Assembly (NCBI GenBank): GCA_029934695.1
Contig: JAOZLU010000170.1
Location: 1-11,974 of the forward strand
Reading direction: 5' to 3'
Source: Desulfobacterales bacterium
GTDB taxonomy: Bacteria; Desulfobacterota; Desulfobacteria; Desulfobacterales; 4be13
Length of the DNA stretch: 11,974 bases
The notes beneath the pieces were generated by a model. It was not told the origin of the DNA and made no database searches. It worked only from the letters and a program-made list of their open reading frames with translations. Position numbers and translations under genes: made by a program. How positions within the stretch are numbered: the stretch's first letter is position 1; every line of letters starts with the position of its first letter. Below, in pieces: positions 1 to 5,900 of the stretch.

Positions 1-179
1 TGCAAAATCGTCCGCCCTGCCAGCCTCCGAGGCTGAAAGCGGAAGCAGCCTGAAGGCAGCTTGCACCCGCAAGTCGTGCGGATAGCGGACGATTTGCAAA
101 ATCGTCCGCCCTGCCAGCCTCGGCATCAATGCCGAGGCTGAAAGCGGAAGCAGCCTGAAGGCAACTTGCACCCGCAAGT
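1..179. repeat. Two copies of a hairpin-built dispersed repeat
   Basis: Two near-identical units lie at 1-74 and 95-179. They differ mainly by 11 nt missing from the first unit. Each unit contains a CAGCCTC/GAGGCTG palindrome (21-35, and the longer 115-140) and a CTTGC-ACCC-GCAAG hairpin (60-73 and 165-178). The junction between the units is another palindrome, GCGGACGATTT-GCA-AAATCGTCCGC (85-109). Its right half is also present at 1-15, so a further unit probably lies to the left of the window. No transposase is visible. The structure resembles REP/BIME-type intergenic repeats. The family name and copy number in the genome cannot be judged from this window. Confidence 0.85.
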
Positions 180-382
180 TCTCCGGTCTCCGTAATCAGT
201 TCCGTGACATCCCACATATCCTGATGATCTTTCAGCACTCCATTGATTTCTCTGACATATTCGGTCATATCCGGCTGAAACTCCCTGATATTCAGACGCA
301 GCGCGCCATGACCGATTTCGTCATTCCGCCATTCATTCAGTTTTCTGAGCAGGTCATACGCAGGGCATGCATGATGAACGTG
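180..382 (-). pseudogene. 5'-truncated gene fragment with a HEPN-like RNxxxxH motif
   Basis: The minus strand is open from just after a stop at 383-385 down to the window edge. The stretch before the repeats reads like real protein, including LLRKLNEWRNDEIGHGALR and a later acidic segment with TEYVREINGVLKDH. No start codon is found near the upstream stop, so the 5' part seems to be lost. RNDEIGH fits the R[N/D/H]x4H pattern of HEPN-type ribonuclease helices, but one short motif is weak proof. It lies 17 nt beyond the last terD gene. The frame stays open through the hairpin repeats to the left, so the original C-terminus may have been replaced by repeat-encoded sequence. The family is not recognised. 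Confidence 0.45.
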
Positions 383-401
383 CTACTTTTCACTCCCCGA
401 G

Positions 402-971
402 TTATTTATAGCTTTTAAGAATTTCTTCCAAAGAGGCGGCCTTGCTCCCCTGACCGATTGCAGCGAATTTCCATTCTTCATTATGACGGTAAATCTCAGC
501 GACAATCAGAGATGTCTGACCGGCATATTCCTCTGTTAGATTGAAACGGGCCAATTCTTTGTTGTCTGCCAGATTCACAATGCGGATAAAGGCACTCTTT
601 ATCATCCCAAAATGCTGGTTGCGTTGCGTACATTTATAGATATTTACCACAAAAACAAGCTTTCGGATATCCTGGGGGACAGCGGATAAGTCCACCACTA
701 TCTGCTCATCATCTCCCTCACCTTCGCCGGTAAGATTGTCGCCTTTGTGAACAATGCTGCCGTCTATGCTGGATAAGCTTCCAAAATAGACGACGTTCTT
801 TATTCCTCCCAACTTATCGGCCGCGTCCAGCATCAAGACTGAAGAGTCACAGTCTATTTGTGCGGAACTGCCATCTATCGGATCCCATCCGAGTCCTGCC
901 ACGACCTTTGATAATTCTTTGTTTTCCTTAGATAAGCTTATCCGCTGTCCTTTTTTTAAGCTGACACCCAT
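402..971 (-). CDS. terD: TerD-family calcium-binding stress protein (third in operon)
   Basis: This 189-residue protein starts VSLKKGQRISL and carries the family landmarks GLGWD, a D-x-DSS strand, HKGDNLTGEGEGDDEQ, FGMIKSAFIRIVN, EIYRHNEEWKF and AIGQG. In TerD proteins the GDN..GEGDDE loop and the DxDSS acids bind calcium, and both are present. The family is linked to tellurite, phage and stress tolerance as cytoplasmic or membrane-associated scaffold proteins. The C-terminus departs from the usual GL..LC..YG ending and reads AASLEEILKSYK. The start at 971 is supported by CAGGAG seven bases upstream. It is the last gene of the AIM24/TerD set, after a 216-nt structured gap. Assignment to TerD rather than TerE/TerZ is by family resemblance only. 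Confidence 0.93.
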   Translation of the reverse strand: MGVSLKKGQRISLSKENKELSKVVAGLGWDPIDGSSAQIDCDSSVLMLDAADKLGGIKNVVYFGSLSSIDGSIVHKGDNLTGEGEGDDEQIVVDLSAVPQDIRKLVFVVNIYKCTQRNQHFGMIKSAFIRIVNLADNKELARFNLTEEYAGQTSLIVAEIYRHNEEWKFAAIGQGSKAASLEEILKSYK

Positions 972-1004
972 ATTTTTTCTCCTGTTTTATCCATATTTAT
1001 AGAG

Positions 1005-1145
1005 AGCGGGCATTGCCCGCTGCAAATATCCTCTACTGCAAGCCTCCAAACGTCGCTCGGTTCAGCCTCCCAAAGTCGCTCTGTTCGGGTTGGCAAATCC
1101 GAACCGTAATCCGTAATGCAGGCGGGGGATTTGCCAATCCCCCGC
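1005..1145. repeat. Structured intergenic repeat between two terD genes
   Basis: The 216-nt gap at 972-1187 is not protein-coding in any convincing frame, but it is full of symmetry. It has a hairpin AGCGGGCA-T-TGCCCGCT at 1005-1021. Two tandem 23-nt units at 1041-1063 and 1064-1086 differ at three positions. Another hairpin, GTTCGG/CCGAAC, is at 1083-1104, and a 9-bp stem GCGGGGGAT/ATCCCCCGC is at 1122-1145. The segment GGATTTGCC (1127-1135) can also pair with GGCAAATCC (1092-1100), so two folds compete. This could be a dispersed repeat inserted into the operon or an RNA element tuning expression of the last terD gene. Confidence 0.7.
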
Positions 1146-1187
1146 GAGCATTTTAGGGGGGCCGCTAGCATACTGGGGCCGTTAACA

Positions 1188-1769
1188 TTAATCCGTATCC
1201 AATCCGAAATTATTGCAAAGCGCACCCAGTCCGCCCTCGAATCCGCTTCCGATGGCATTGAATTTCCATTCACTGCCATGACGATACAACTCGCCCACAA
1301 CAATCGCAGTTTCAACACTGAAATCCTCACTCAGATCATAGCGGATCAGTTCCTCATTCGATTCCTCGTTGACAATTCTGATAAAGGCGTTTGAAACCTG
1401 TCCGAAATTCTGACTTCTTTCGGACGCCTCATGAATCGTTGTCGTAAAGGCGATCTTGTGAATCTCCGGCGGAACCTTGTCCAGGGAAACTTTGACCTGT
1501 TCGTCATCACCTTCTCCTTCTCCTGTGAGATTGTCTCCCTGATGGGCGACGGATTGCGATGCGTGGACTTTGTTGTTATAGAAAATAAAATCGCCGTCAC
1601 TCACAACCTTGCCGTTTTCTCTGAGCATAAAAACGCTCGAATCCAAGTCAAACGCATGATTCCCGTCATACTTGTTCGTGTCCCATCCCAATCCGATCAG
1701 CACCTTTTTCAGTCCTGGATTGGTTTTGGTCAAATCCACCTTTTGTCCTTTTTTTAAACTTACTGCCAT
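1188..1769 (-). CDS. terD: TerD-family calcium-binding stress protein (second in operon)
   Basis: This 193-residue protein is the most canonical TerD member here. In order it has VSLKKGQKVDL, GLGWD, FDLDSSVFML, FIFYNN, HQGDNLTGEGEGDDEQ, FGQVSNAFIRIVN, YDLSEDFSVETAIVVGELYR, EWKFNAIGSGFEGGL and a C-terminal NNFGLDTD. The acidic residues of both calcium-binding strands are intact, so it is expected to bind calcium. The start at 1769 has a strong ribosome site, AAGGAGG, eight bases upstream. It follows the extended TerD gene after 57 nt and precedes the third terD gene. It is probably co-transcribed with them from the promoters near 3540-3600. Its exact partner in the stress response cannot be told from the sequence. 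Confidence 0.96.
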   Translation of the reverse strand: MAVSLKKGQKVDLTKTNPGLKKVLIGLGWDTNKYDGNHAFDLDSSVFMLRENGKVVSDGDFIFYNNKVHASQSVAHQGDNLTGEGEGDDEQVKVSLDKVPPEIHKIAFTTTIHEASERSQNFGQVSNAFIRIVNEESNEELIRYDLSEDFSVETAIVVGELYRHGSEWKFNAIGSGFEGGLGALCNNFGLDTD

Positions 1770-1791
1770 GAATAAACCTCCTTAATGTTTA

Positions 1792-1813
1792 GAAATTGGG
1801 AATATCCAATTTC
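1792..1813 (-). other. Short intergenic hairpin ahead of second terD gene
   Basis: GAAATTGG and CCAATTTC form a perfect 8-bp stem with a 6-nt loop in the 57-nt gap between two terD genes, just upstream of the AAGGAGG ribosome site. No U-run follows it on the minus strand, so it does not look like an intrinsic terminator. It might act in mRNA processing or translation control, or be neutral. Confidence 0.5.
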
Positions 1814-1826
1814 CGGTTACTTTGTG

Positions 1827-2564
1827 TTACTTTGTCTCGATGCCGTAATTATCGCACAGGGCCTCGAGCCCGCCTTTGAATCCTCTTCCGATAGCATTTA
1901 TTCTCCATTCGCCTTTGTAGCGGTAGATTTCTGTCACCACAATTGCTGTCTCAACAGACAGGTGTTCGGCAAATGGATATGATAAAATTTCCTTTCCGGA
2001 TGCCGCGTCAATGACACTCAGATACGCGTTTGAAATCTGTCCGAAATTTTGTCCCCTTTCATCGGCCTCGTCAATTGTCACCGTAATCGCCAGTGTCTGA
2101 ATGTGGGACGGCGCACGGTTCAGATCAATCTGCACGGTTTCATTATAGTATTCTTTAACGCACAGACCATGATCCTCCTTGAGCATGATGCTCCCGCACC
2201 GGCTCCTCGGATTGTTGTAAAATATAAAATTTTCCTCCTGAGTTTTATTGGCCGCGTCCGTCATAAACAGGGATATATCAAGATCAAATTTCTGACTGCC
2301 CGCATGGTTCAAATCCCATTTCAAGGCGAGCAGCAGTTTTGAAATATCTGAAATTTTTTGATTCAGGCTTATCTTCTGTCCAGTTTTCATCACAAGAGAA
2401 TCTGCTGTGTCTATGAGATATCCTCGGATGGGCTGGGTATTGGAAAAGGGTGATCCTAAAGCAATATGTCCTGTATGGATCACCTTTTCGCCCGTATCAA
2501 CCTCCAGTTTTCCATATTGGCGCGGCTGAGGAATACGTTTTCCAACGTCTATCATCAAATCCAT
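1827..2564 (-). CDS. TerD-family protein with N-terminal extension and degenerate calcium loop
   Basis: The C-terminal 187 residues or so form a TerD domain: KTGQKISLNQ, LKWDLN, FDLDISLFM, FIFYNN, FGQISNAYLSVID, VETAIVVTEIYR, GEWRINAIGRGFKGGLEALCDNYG. The loop that should read GDN.TGEGEGDDE instead reads MLKEDHGLCVKEYYNET, so calcium binding at that site is probably lost or altered. About 58 residues precede the domain (MDLMIDVGKRIPQPRQYGK...), a segment I do not recognise. The start at 2564 is chosen because AAGGA precedes an ATG there. A longer reading would need TTG at 2594 and would overlap the upstream AIM24 gene. The next terD gene starts 57 nt after its stop. Confidence 0.9.
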   Translation of the reverse strand: MDLMIDVGKRIPQPRQYGKLEVDTGEKVIHTGHIALGSPFSNTQPIRGYLIDTADSLVMKTGQKISLNQKISDISKLLLALKWDLNHAGSQKFDLDISLFMTDAANKTQEENFIFYNNPRSRCGSIMLKEDHGLCVKEYYNETVQIDLNRAPSHIQTLAITVTIDEADERGQNFGQISNAYLSVIDAASGKEILSYPFAEHLSVETAIVVTEIYRYKGEWRINAIGRGFKGGLEALCDNYGIETK

Positions 2565-2586
2565 GTCTCTGCTTTCCTTAGAAAAT

Positions 2587-3249
2587 TTAATCAATACTGA
2601 GTTTTATTCCTGATGGCCTTTCAGCAGGCTGGACAATGACAATTTCATCTGGACTATTAAATTCAAAGCAATAGGATTCACCGGATGTCTGTCCGATAAA
2701 CGTCTTCCAACTGACATCCGTTTTGATGCTCGGATCACGGCCTGTCCAGCATATCACGGCATCCGGATCAACCATACAGGGGCTTTCCAGAATAATTGGA
2801 TTCCCGTCAGTCGTGATAATCACCTGGGCTTTCTTTCCGGTGGCAGTCAGTTCCGAGGTGAACAGCCCTTTTTGTGATGCAACACCGCCGATGCCTATAA
2901 AACGAACCCCGTATTTGCAGTCTTCCGTAAATGCAAGCAAATTTTCACTTTCAACGCAGATGCTCTGCTTGGGCTGCAGTGTGATGACGCTGATATGTTT
3001 TGCCAGATCCGCCATATAATACACGCCGCTGCCCGTTACTTTCATTAACGGGATATTTTCTCCGGTAAACTTTCTTACTGCCAAATTCATTACGGATTTG
3101 AGAACTCCCTGCTCTCCACTCGGGCCTAACAGGGCTTTTTCCGCTTTGAAATCCCCTTTGTACGCCACCATAGCCCCCAGCTTGGAAAAAAAATATCCGT
3201 CTCCTTCGGCCACACATGTTACTTCCTGATGGACCCTGAACTCAAACAT
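2587..3249 (-). CDS. AIM24-family (DUF124/COG2013) protein
   Basis: This protein of about 220 residues begins FEFRVHQEVTCVAEGDGYFFSKLGAMVAYKG, the typical opening of the AIM24 family, and continues with beta-rich repeats (VTGSGVYYMAD, VITLQPKQSICVESENLLAF, SELTATGKKAQVIITTDGNPIIL, VICWTGRDPSIKTDVSWKTF). The full family length is present. The family has a double-stranded beta-helix-like fold and often sits beside TerD genes. A biochemical role is not established for bacterial members, although a mitochondrial homologue shapes inner-membrane organisation. Of two close ATGs, the one at 3249 is preferred, because AGGAG is seven bases away, against one base for 3255. It is the first gene of the operon, and its stop lies 22 nt before the chosen start of the next gene. 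Confidence 0.93.
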   Translation of the reverse strand: MFEFRVHQEVTCVAEGDGYFFSKLGAMVAYKGDFKAEKALLGPSGEQGVLKSVMNLAVRKFTGENIPLMKVTGSGVYYMADLAKHISVITLQPKQSICVESENLLAFTEDCKYGVRFIGIGGVASQKGLFTSELTATGKKAQVIITTDGNPIILESPCMVDPDAVICWTGRDPSIKTDVSWKTFIGQTSGESYCFEFNSPDEIVIVQPAERPSGIKLSID

Positions 3250-3284
3250 AAGCATTCTCCTAAGTGACTCACTGTAAGTTAATA

Positions 3285-3429
3285 CTGATTATAACGGATG
3301 CGGAACCCTGTGAGCGTGCCCGTAAACTTGAACTTGAGCGTGAATCCTGACGTGAACATTCATTTACGATCACGTCCGAGTTCAAGTTTAAGTTCAAATT
3401 CAAGGCTCCCCTGAATCCGTTATGATCAG
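3285..3429. repeat. 145-nt nested imperfect inverted repeat in operon leader
   Basis: Three nested stems share one axis. The outer arms at 3285-3299 and 3415-3429 pair over 15 positions with one G-T pair. The middle arms at 3323-3336 and 3377-3390 pair over 14 positions with one G-T pair. The inner arms GACGTGA/TCACGTC lie at 3349-3355 and 3370-3376. The element is 36 nt upstream of the AIM24 start and downstream of the predicted promoters, so it would be in the 5' leader of the mRNA. It may be a small miniature element or a regulatory leader. I see no protein in it. Confidence 0.75.
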
Positions 3430-3532
3430 CTTCAGACTTGCGAGTTTTTTTGCTTTTTTTGCGAGTCCCGTCCCCGGAATCAGACTTCCGCCCGGACACG
3501 ACTCACTCCGGACAATCTTTTTGTTAAAAGCT

Positions 3533-3560
3533 ATAATAAAAAATTCGTCAGGCTGTTCAA
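3533..3560 (-). promoter_or_regulatory. Sigma-70-like promoter P2 for AIM24/TerD operon
   Basis: On the minus strand TTGAAC (3555-3560) is separated by 16 nt from TATTAT (3533-3538). It has the same spacing and -10 box as the promoter 43 nt upstream. Transcription would start near 3525, leaving a leader of about 275 nt before the AIM24 gene. Confidence 0.5.
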
Positions 3561-3575
3561 GCCGTTTTTTTAAAA

Positions 3576-3603
3576 ATAATATCACAAACAGATGAGATGT
3601 CAA
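3576..3603 (-). promoter_or_regulatory. Sigma-70-like promoter P1 for AIM24/TerD operon
   Basis: On the minus strand a perfect -35 box TTGACA (3598-3603) is followed after 16 nt by TATTAT (3576-3581). It lies in the AT-rich gap between the HNH nuclease gene and the AIM24 operon and points toward AIM24. The leader would be about 320 nt and contain the nested inverted repeat. The rest of the 3250-3687 gap shows no gene. Confidence 0.6.
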
Positions 3604-3687
3604 TATTGTTTTTAGATAAAATACCAGAAAATTTTATTTAATATCTGCTGAATTTCTCTTTTTTCTTGATTTCCATACTGTTATATG

Positions 3688-4356
3688 CTACTTTTTTGGC
3701 ATGGAATTTATGACAAAATTGTGGCAGACAGAATAACAGGCAGGGGAAAACCGGTACATGCCTAACTCCCCATCAGCTAAGTCCTCCAAGCGATCATCTG
3801 GGATATCCTCCATTGCTTCCTCCAATTCTTCAATACACTTTTTCCGCCTGTTCTTCAGGTATTCACAGTTCAGTTTCAGTAAATCAATGGTGTAATCGGC
3901 ATTTTCTGTTTGTGATCTGCTGAGGGAATGTGCAGGAACCACGCGGCCATTGCTCAAGTATCTGAAATACTCCTGACACCCGGGTGTCAGGCAGGAAACA
4001 AAACGACGATCATCATATTGGCTCTGTTTTGCATGTCCGCCGAATATGCTGTCCTGATCCATACCCTGCAACTCCTCAGAACTCAGCGCAGAGAGAACAA
4101 TGTTATAATAATTGAATGTTTCCTCAGGGTAAAGTCCTTTCGGTTTCACATGCTCAATATGGGTTCCCCTTCCCTCTTCATCCGGTCGCAGTTCTGAATA
4201 AGCACAAAGCTCATACTGCTCGACATTAAGACGCTCGGACAACCGCCTCTTATGCTTAAAACGACTCCAACTGGATTCGGCTTTTTTTGCATTTTCCGGC
4301 GGTCTTTGGTTATTCAAATAATAAGGGATATTCTGTAATTTTCTGATATATCTCAT
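3688..4356 (-). CDS. ptuB: PtuB/TIGR02646-like HNH endonuclease
   Basis: This 222-residue protein opens MRYIRKLQNIPYYLN, has a basic helix and then an HNH core: C51-A-Y-S-E55, H66-I-E68-H69-V-K-P-K and FNYYNIVLS (N82, N85). That layout matches the PtuB nucleases of Septu and of Ec78-type retron loci, which cut nucleic acid when licensed by a partner ATPase. The usual CxYC pair is CAYS here, so one zinc or structural cysteine is missing. A later FVSCLTPGCQEYFRYLSNG segment also fits the family. Its ATG overlaps the stop of the preceding ATPase remnant as ATGA, which implies translational coupling in the ancestral operon. The gene looks complete, but its ATPase partner is broken, so activity in the cell is doubtful. 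Confidence 0.82.
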   Translation of the reverse strand: MRYIRKLQNIPYYLNNQRPPENAKKAESSWSRFKHKRRLSERLNVEQYELCAYSELRPDEEGRGTHIEHVKPKGLYPEETFNYYNIVLSALSSEELQGMDQDSIFGGHAKQSQYDDRRFVSCLTPGCQEYFRYLSNGRVVPAHSLSRSQTENADYTIDLLKLNCEYLKNRRKKCIEELEEAMEDIPDDRLEDLADGELGMYRFSPACYSVCHNFVINSMPKK

Positions 4357-4673
4357 CGGGTCAATATTCCCTTCAGTCGTTTCAGTCGTTCGACTGATCT
4401 TTTAATCCGCTTTAACTGTGAGTGATTCGGGCTGATATGCTCCTGCAATTTTTTTAACAGCGCTTTTGCCTCATCAGTATCATACTGCCTCTGATCCGCC
4501 AGTTCCGTCAGACGTTCCAGTTCCCGTTTCTCGGGCACAGGGGGCTGGGGATCAACTTTCATAACCGCCTGCAGAACATCATGGCTTTCCTCGGCATACG
4601 TTCCGGCATGAGGTCTTCCCGCGACATAGCGGTCGGCATTTCGGCCGAGAACATAAATCTGCTCCTTCCTCAC
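4353..4673 (-). pseudogene. C-terminal remnant of COG3950-like ABC-type ATPase (PtuA-like partner)
   Basis: A possible GTG start at 4673 gives 106 residues that match only the end of COG3950-type ATPases: REQ-IYVL-like strand, TYAEESHDVLQAVMKVDPQPP and a final helical tail with LTELADQRQ and LKKLQEHI. Walker A, the signature motif and Walker B are all missing. The homology-like reading continues upstream of the GTG (LLTTV before RKEQIYVL), overlapping the last codons of the toxin gene, and no start codon lies there. This shows a deleted 5' part rather than a short gene. About three quarters of a normal ATPase would be missing, judged from the usual family length. The deletion junction lies near 4685-4700, beside the toxin stop. 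The remnant is still coupled by ATGA to the nuclease gene. Confidence 0.75.
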
Positions 4674-4678
4674 TGTGG

Positions 4679-4984
4679 TTAATAGGCTGCATCGTGAGGC
4701 CCGAAAGTTAAGAAAATCACGGTTTCGTCAGGTGTCTTATCGCAATCCGGACACTTGAGAATCTCCTGATACCTGAGCCTGCACTCCTTGCAATAAACAT
4801 AGATGATGATGAAGCTTTTCTTTACCGGACAACTGCTGAATCCGAGGAGATCGCCTTTCAGAGGTTCTCCGAATCCCATCGGAGCCTCAAGAAGATTGTC
4901 AATCTTTTTTCTGACGGCTTTTCTGATGTTTGAGTATCTTTTCAGATCCTTCTCAAATTCGGGCCTGAATATCATTTTTTCCAT
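4679..4984 (-). CDS. RelE/ParE-superfamily toxin with CxxC-CxxC insertion
   Basis: This 101-residue protein has the RelE/ParE plan: an N-terminal strand and helices (FRPEFEKDLKRY...VRKKIDNLLEAP), a G-rich turn (FGEPLKGDLLGF), a central strand with KKSFIIIYVY and a C-terminal strand with DETVIFLTFGPHDAAY. Between the last two strands is an insertion with C65-x2-C68 and C78-x2-C81 that could bind one zinc ion. RelE members cleave mRNA on the ribosome, while ParE members inhibit gyrase; the sequence does not decide which. The start at 4984 has GGAG eight bases upstream and follows the antitoxin stop by three bases. It is the second gene of an antitoxin-first pair. Confidence 0.85.
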   Translation of the reverse strand: MEKMIFRPEFEKDLKRYSNIRKAVRKKIDNLLEAPMGFGEPLKGDLLGFSSCPVKKSFIIIYVYCKECRLRYQEILKCPDCDKTPDETVIFLTFGPHDAAY

Positions 4985-4987
4985 AAG

Positions 4988-5752
4988 TCATTCTCCGAAA
5001 ATCTCTTCATAAGACAAACCCGCAACACCTTCCCGCATCCCCTGCCTTGCCTCATTTATCCTTTGCATAAGCCCGTCATTCGAGGTGATGACTTCACTGA
5101 TGTCCTCAGTCATACACAACGCGTCTGCTCCGTCAGCAGTGATATCAATTTCAAGGGCTTCAAACATCTCAGGCGGCAATGCTGACAAACGGATATTCAG
5201 CTCGGTTTCCACTCTGGAAAGCAACTCGGGTTTCGCCAAATCCAGATGAAAATTGTAGTGAATCCACTCATCCCCTTTGTAGGTTCTGACAGAGAAATCA
5301 GCGGACTGAATACCGATCCCCTGTTCACGGATCAGATCGGACAAGACCCGGACAGCCTGTCCGATATCTTTGTCTGTGAGATGGTGCTGTTTCATAATTC
5401 CGGTCGCCTTTTCCAGGGATTCTGACAGAGGATGAGTTTTTCCCGTGTTCCCGTGCTTCTGAATGAGATGGTATGACTCGCTGATTTTTCCTGTGTGCAA
5501 TGCTGACAGGATAGGTGTGTCCGGGACGTTTGAATCGTCGGAAAATGTCTCATGAATTTTTCGATCCTGAGATGTTTCTCCGATAATTCCGGGATAATTC
5601 TGCTTTGCAAGCCTTTTGTATTCTTCGGCATCCAGGATCACAACGGCCTGGTTTTTATTCCATATTACGGAAAATATCTCGTGGTTCCGGTTGACCCGGT
5701 CAAAAATTGTGCTGAGGTCGGTACTCAGTTCGTCAGCGGTGATCTGTTCCAT
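4988..5752 (-). CDS. Phd/YefM-type antitoxin with long internal extension
   Basis: Residues 1-50 (MEQITADELSTDLSTIFDRVN...VVILDAEEYKRL) form a Phd/YefM fold that normally binds operator DNA as a dimer. The last 25 residues (INEARQGMREGVAGLSYEEIFGE) resemble the toxin-wrapping tail of the family. Between them lie about 175 residues that I do not recognise, including an acidic linker and an alpha/beta segment (residues about 115-215). Ordinary members have 70-100 residues, so this protein is unusually long. A strong AAGGAGG site precedes the ATG at 5752. The toxin gene begins three bases after its stop. Autorepression by the antitoxin is likely from family knowledge, but I could not pick an operator with certainty. 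Confidence 0.8.
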   Translation of the reverse strand: MEQITADELSTDLSTIFDRVNRNHEIFSVIWNKNQAVVILDAEEYKRLAKQNYPGIIGETSQDRKIHETFSDDSNVPDTPILSALHTGKISESYHLIQKHGNTGKTHPLSESLEKATGIMKQHHLTDKDIGQAVRVLSDLIREQGIGIQSADFSVRTYKGDEWIHYNFHLDLAKPELLSRVETELNIRLSALPPEMFEALEIDITADGADALCMTEDISEVITSNDGLMQRINEARQGMREGVAGLSYEEIFGE

Positions 5753-5780
5753 CTGACACCTCCTTTTGATATGGTTGCTG

Positions 5781-5840
5781 CCGGGAGATCAGTCTCCCGG
5801 GTGAAAACGCAAGTTCATTTGTCGGGGAATCAGTTCCCCG
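5781..5840. repeat. Paired hairpins with identical TCAG loops
   Basis: CCGGGAGA-TCAG-TCTCCCGG (5781-5800) and CGGGGAA-TCAG-TTCCCCG (5823-5840) are perfect stems with different sequences but the same four-base loop. They lie just upstream of the antitoxin ribosome site. They may be a dispersed repeat, an antitoxin operator region or leader structures. Nothing else is seen in 5753-5900. Confidence 0.65.
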
Positions 5841-5900
5841 CCCCGGGCTTCGGCGCAAGTACGCTGAAGGGCACTGCCAATTCAGCCACAGTGTTTAAAA

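Noticed and set aside
1..179. Possible CRISPR array from the two repeated units
   Set aside because: Only two units are seen, they differ in length, and each is made of internal palindromes. There is no constant repeat with variable spacers and no cas gene.
956..1330. Minus-strand open frame of 124 codons overlapping a terD gene
   Set aside because: It covers the 3' end of terD in another frame plus the structured repeat, has no ribosome site and has no protein-like pattern.
3285..3429. Insertion sequence ends
   Set aside because: The arms are nested around one centre with no transposase or room for one. At most it is a miniature element.
3533..3570. Intrinsic terminator for the nuclease operon (GGCT...AGCC followed by T-rich sequence)
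   Set aside because: The stem is only 4 bp and the T-run is separated from it. The same bases fit a promoter better.
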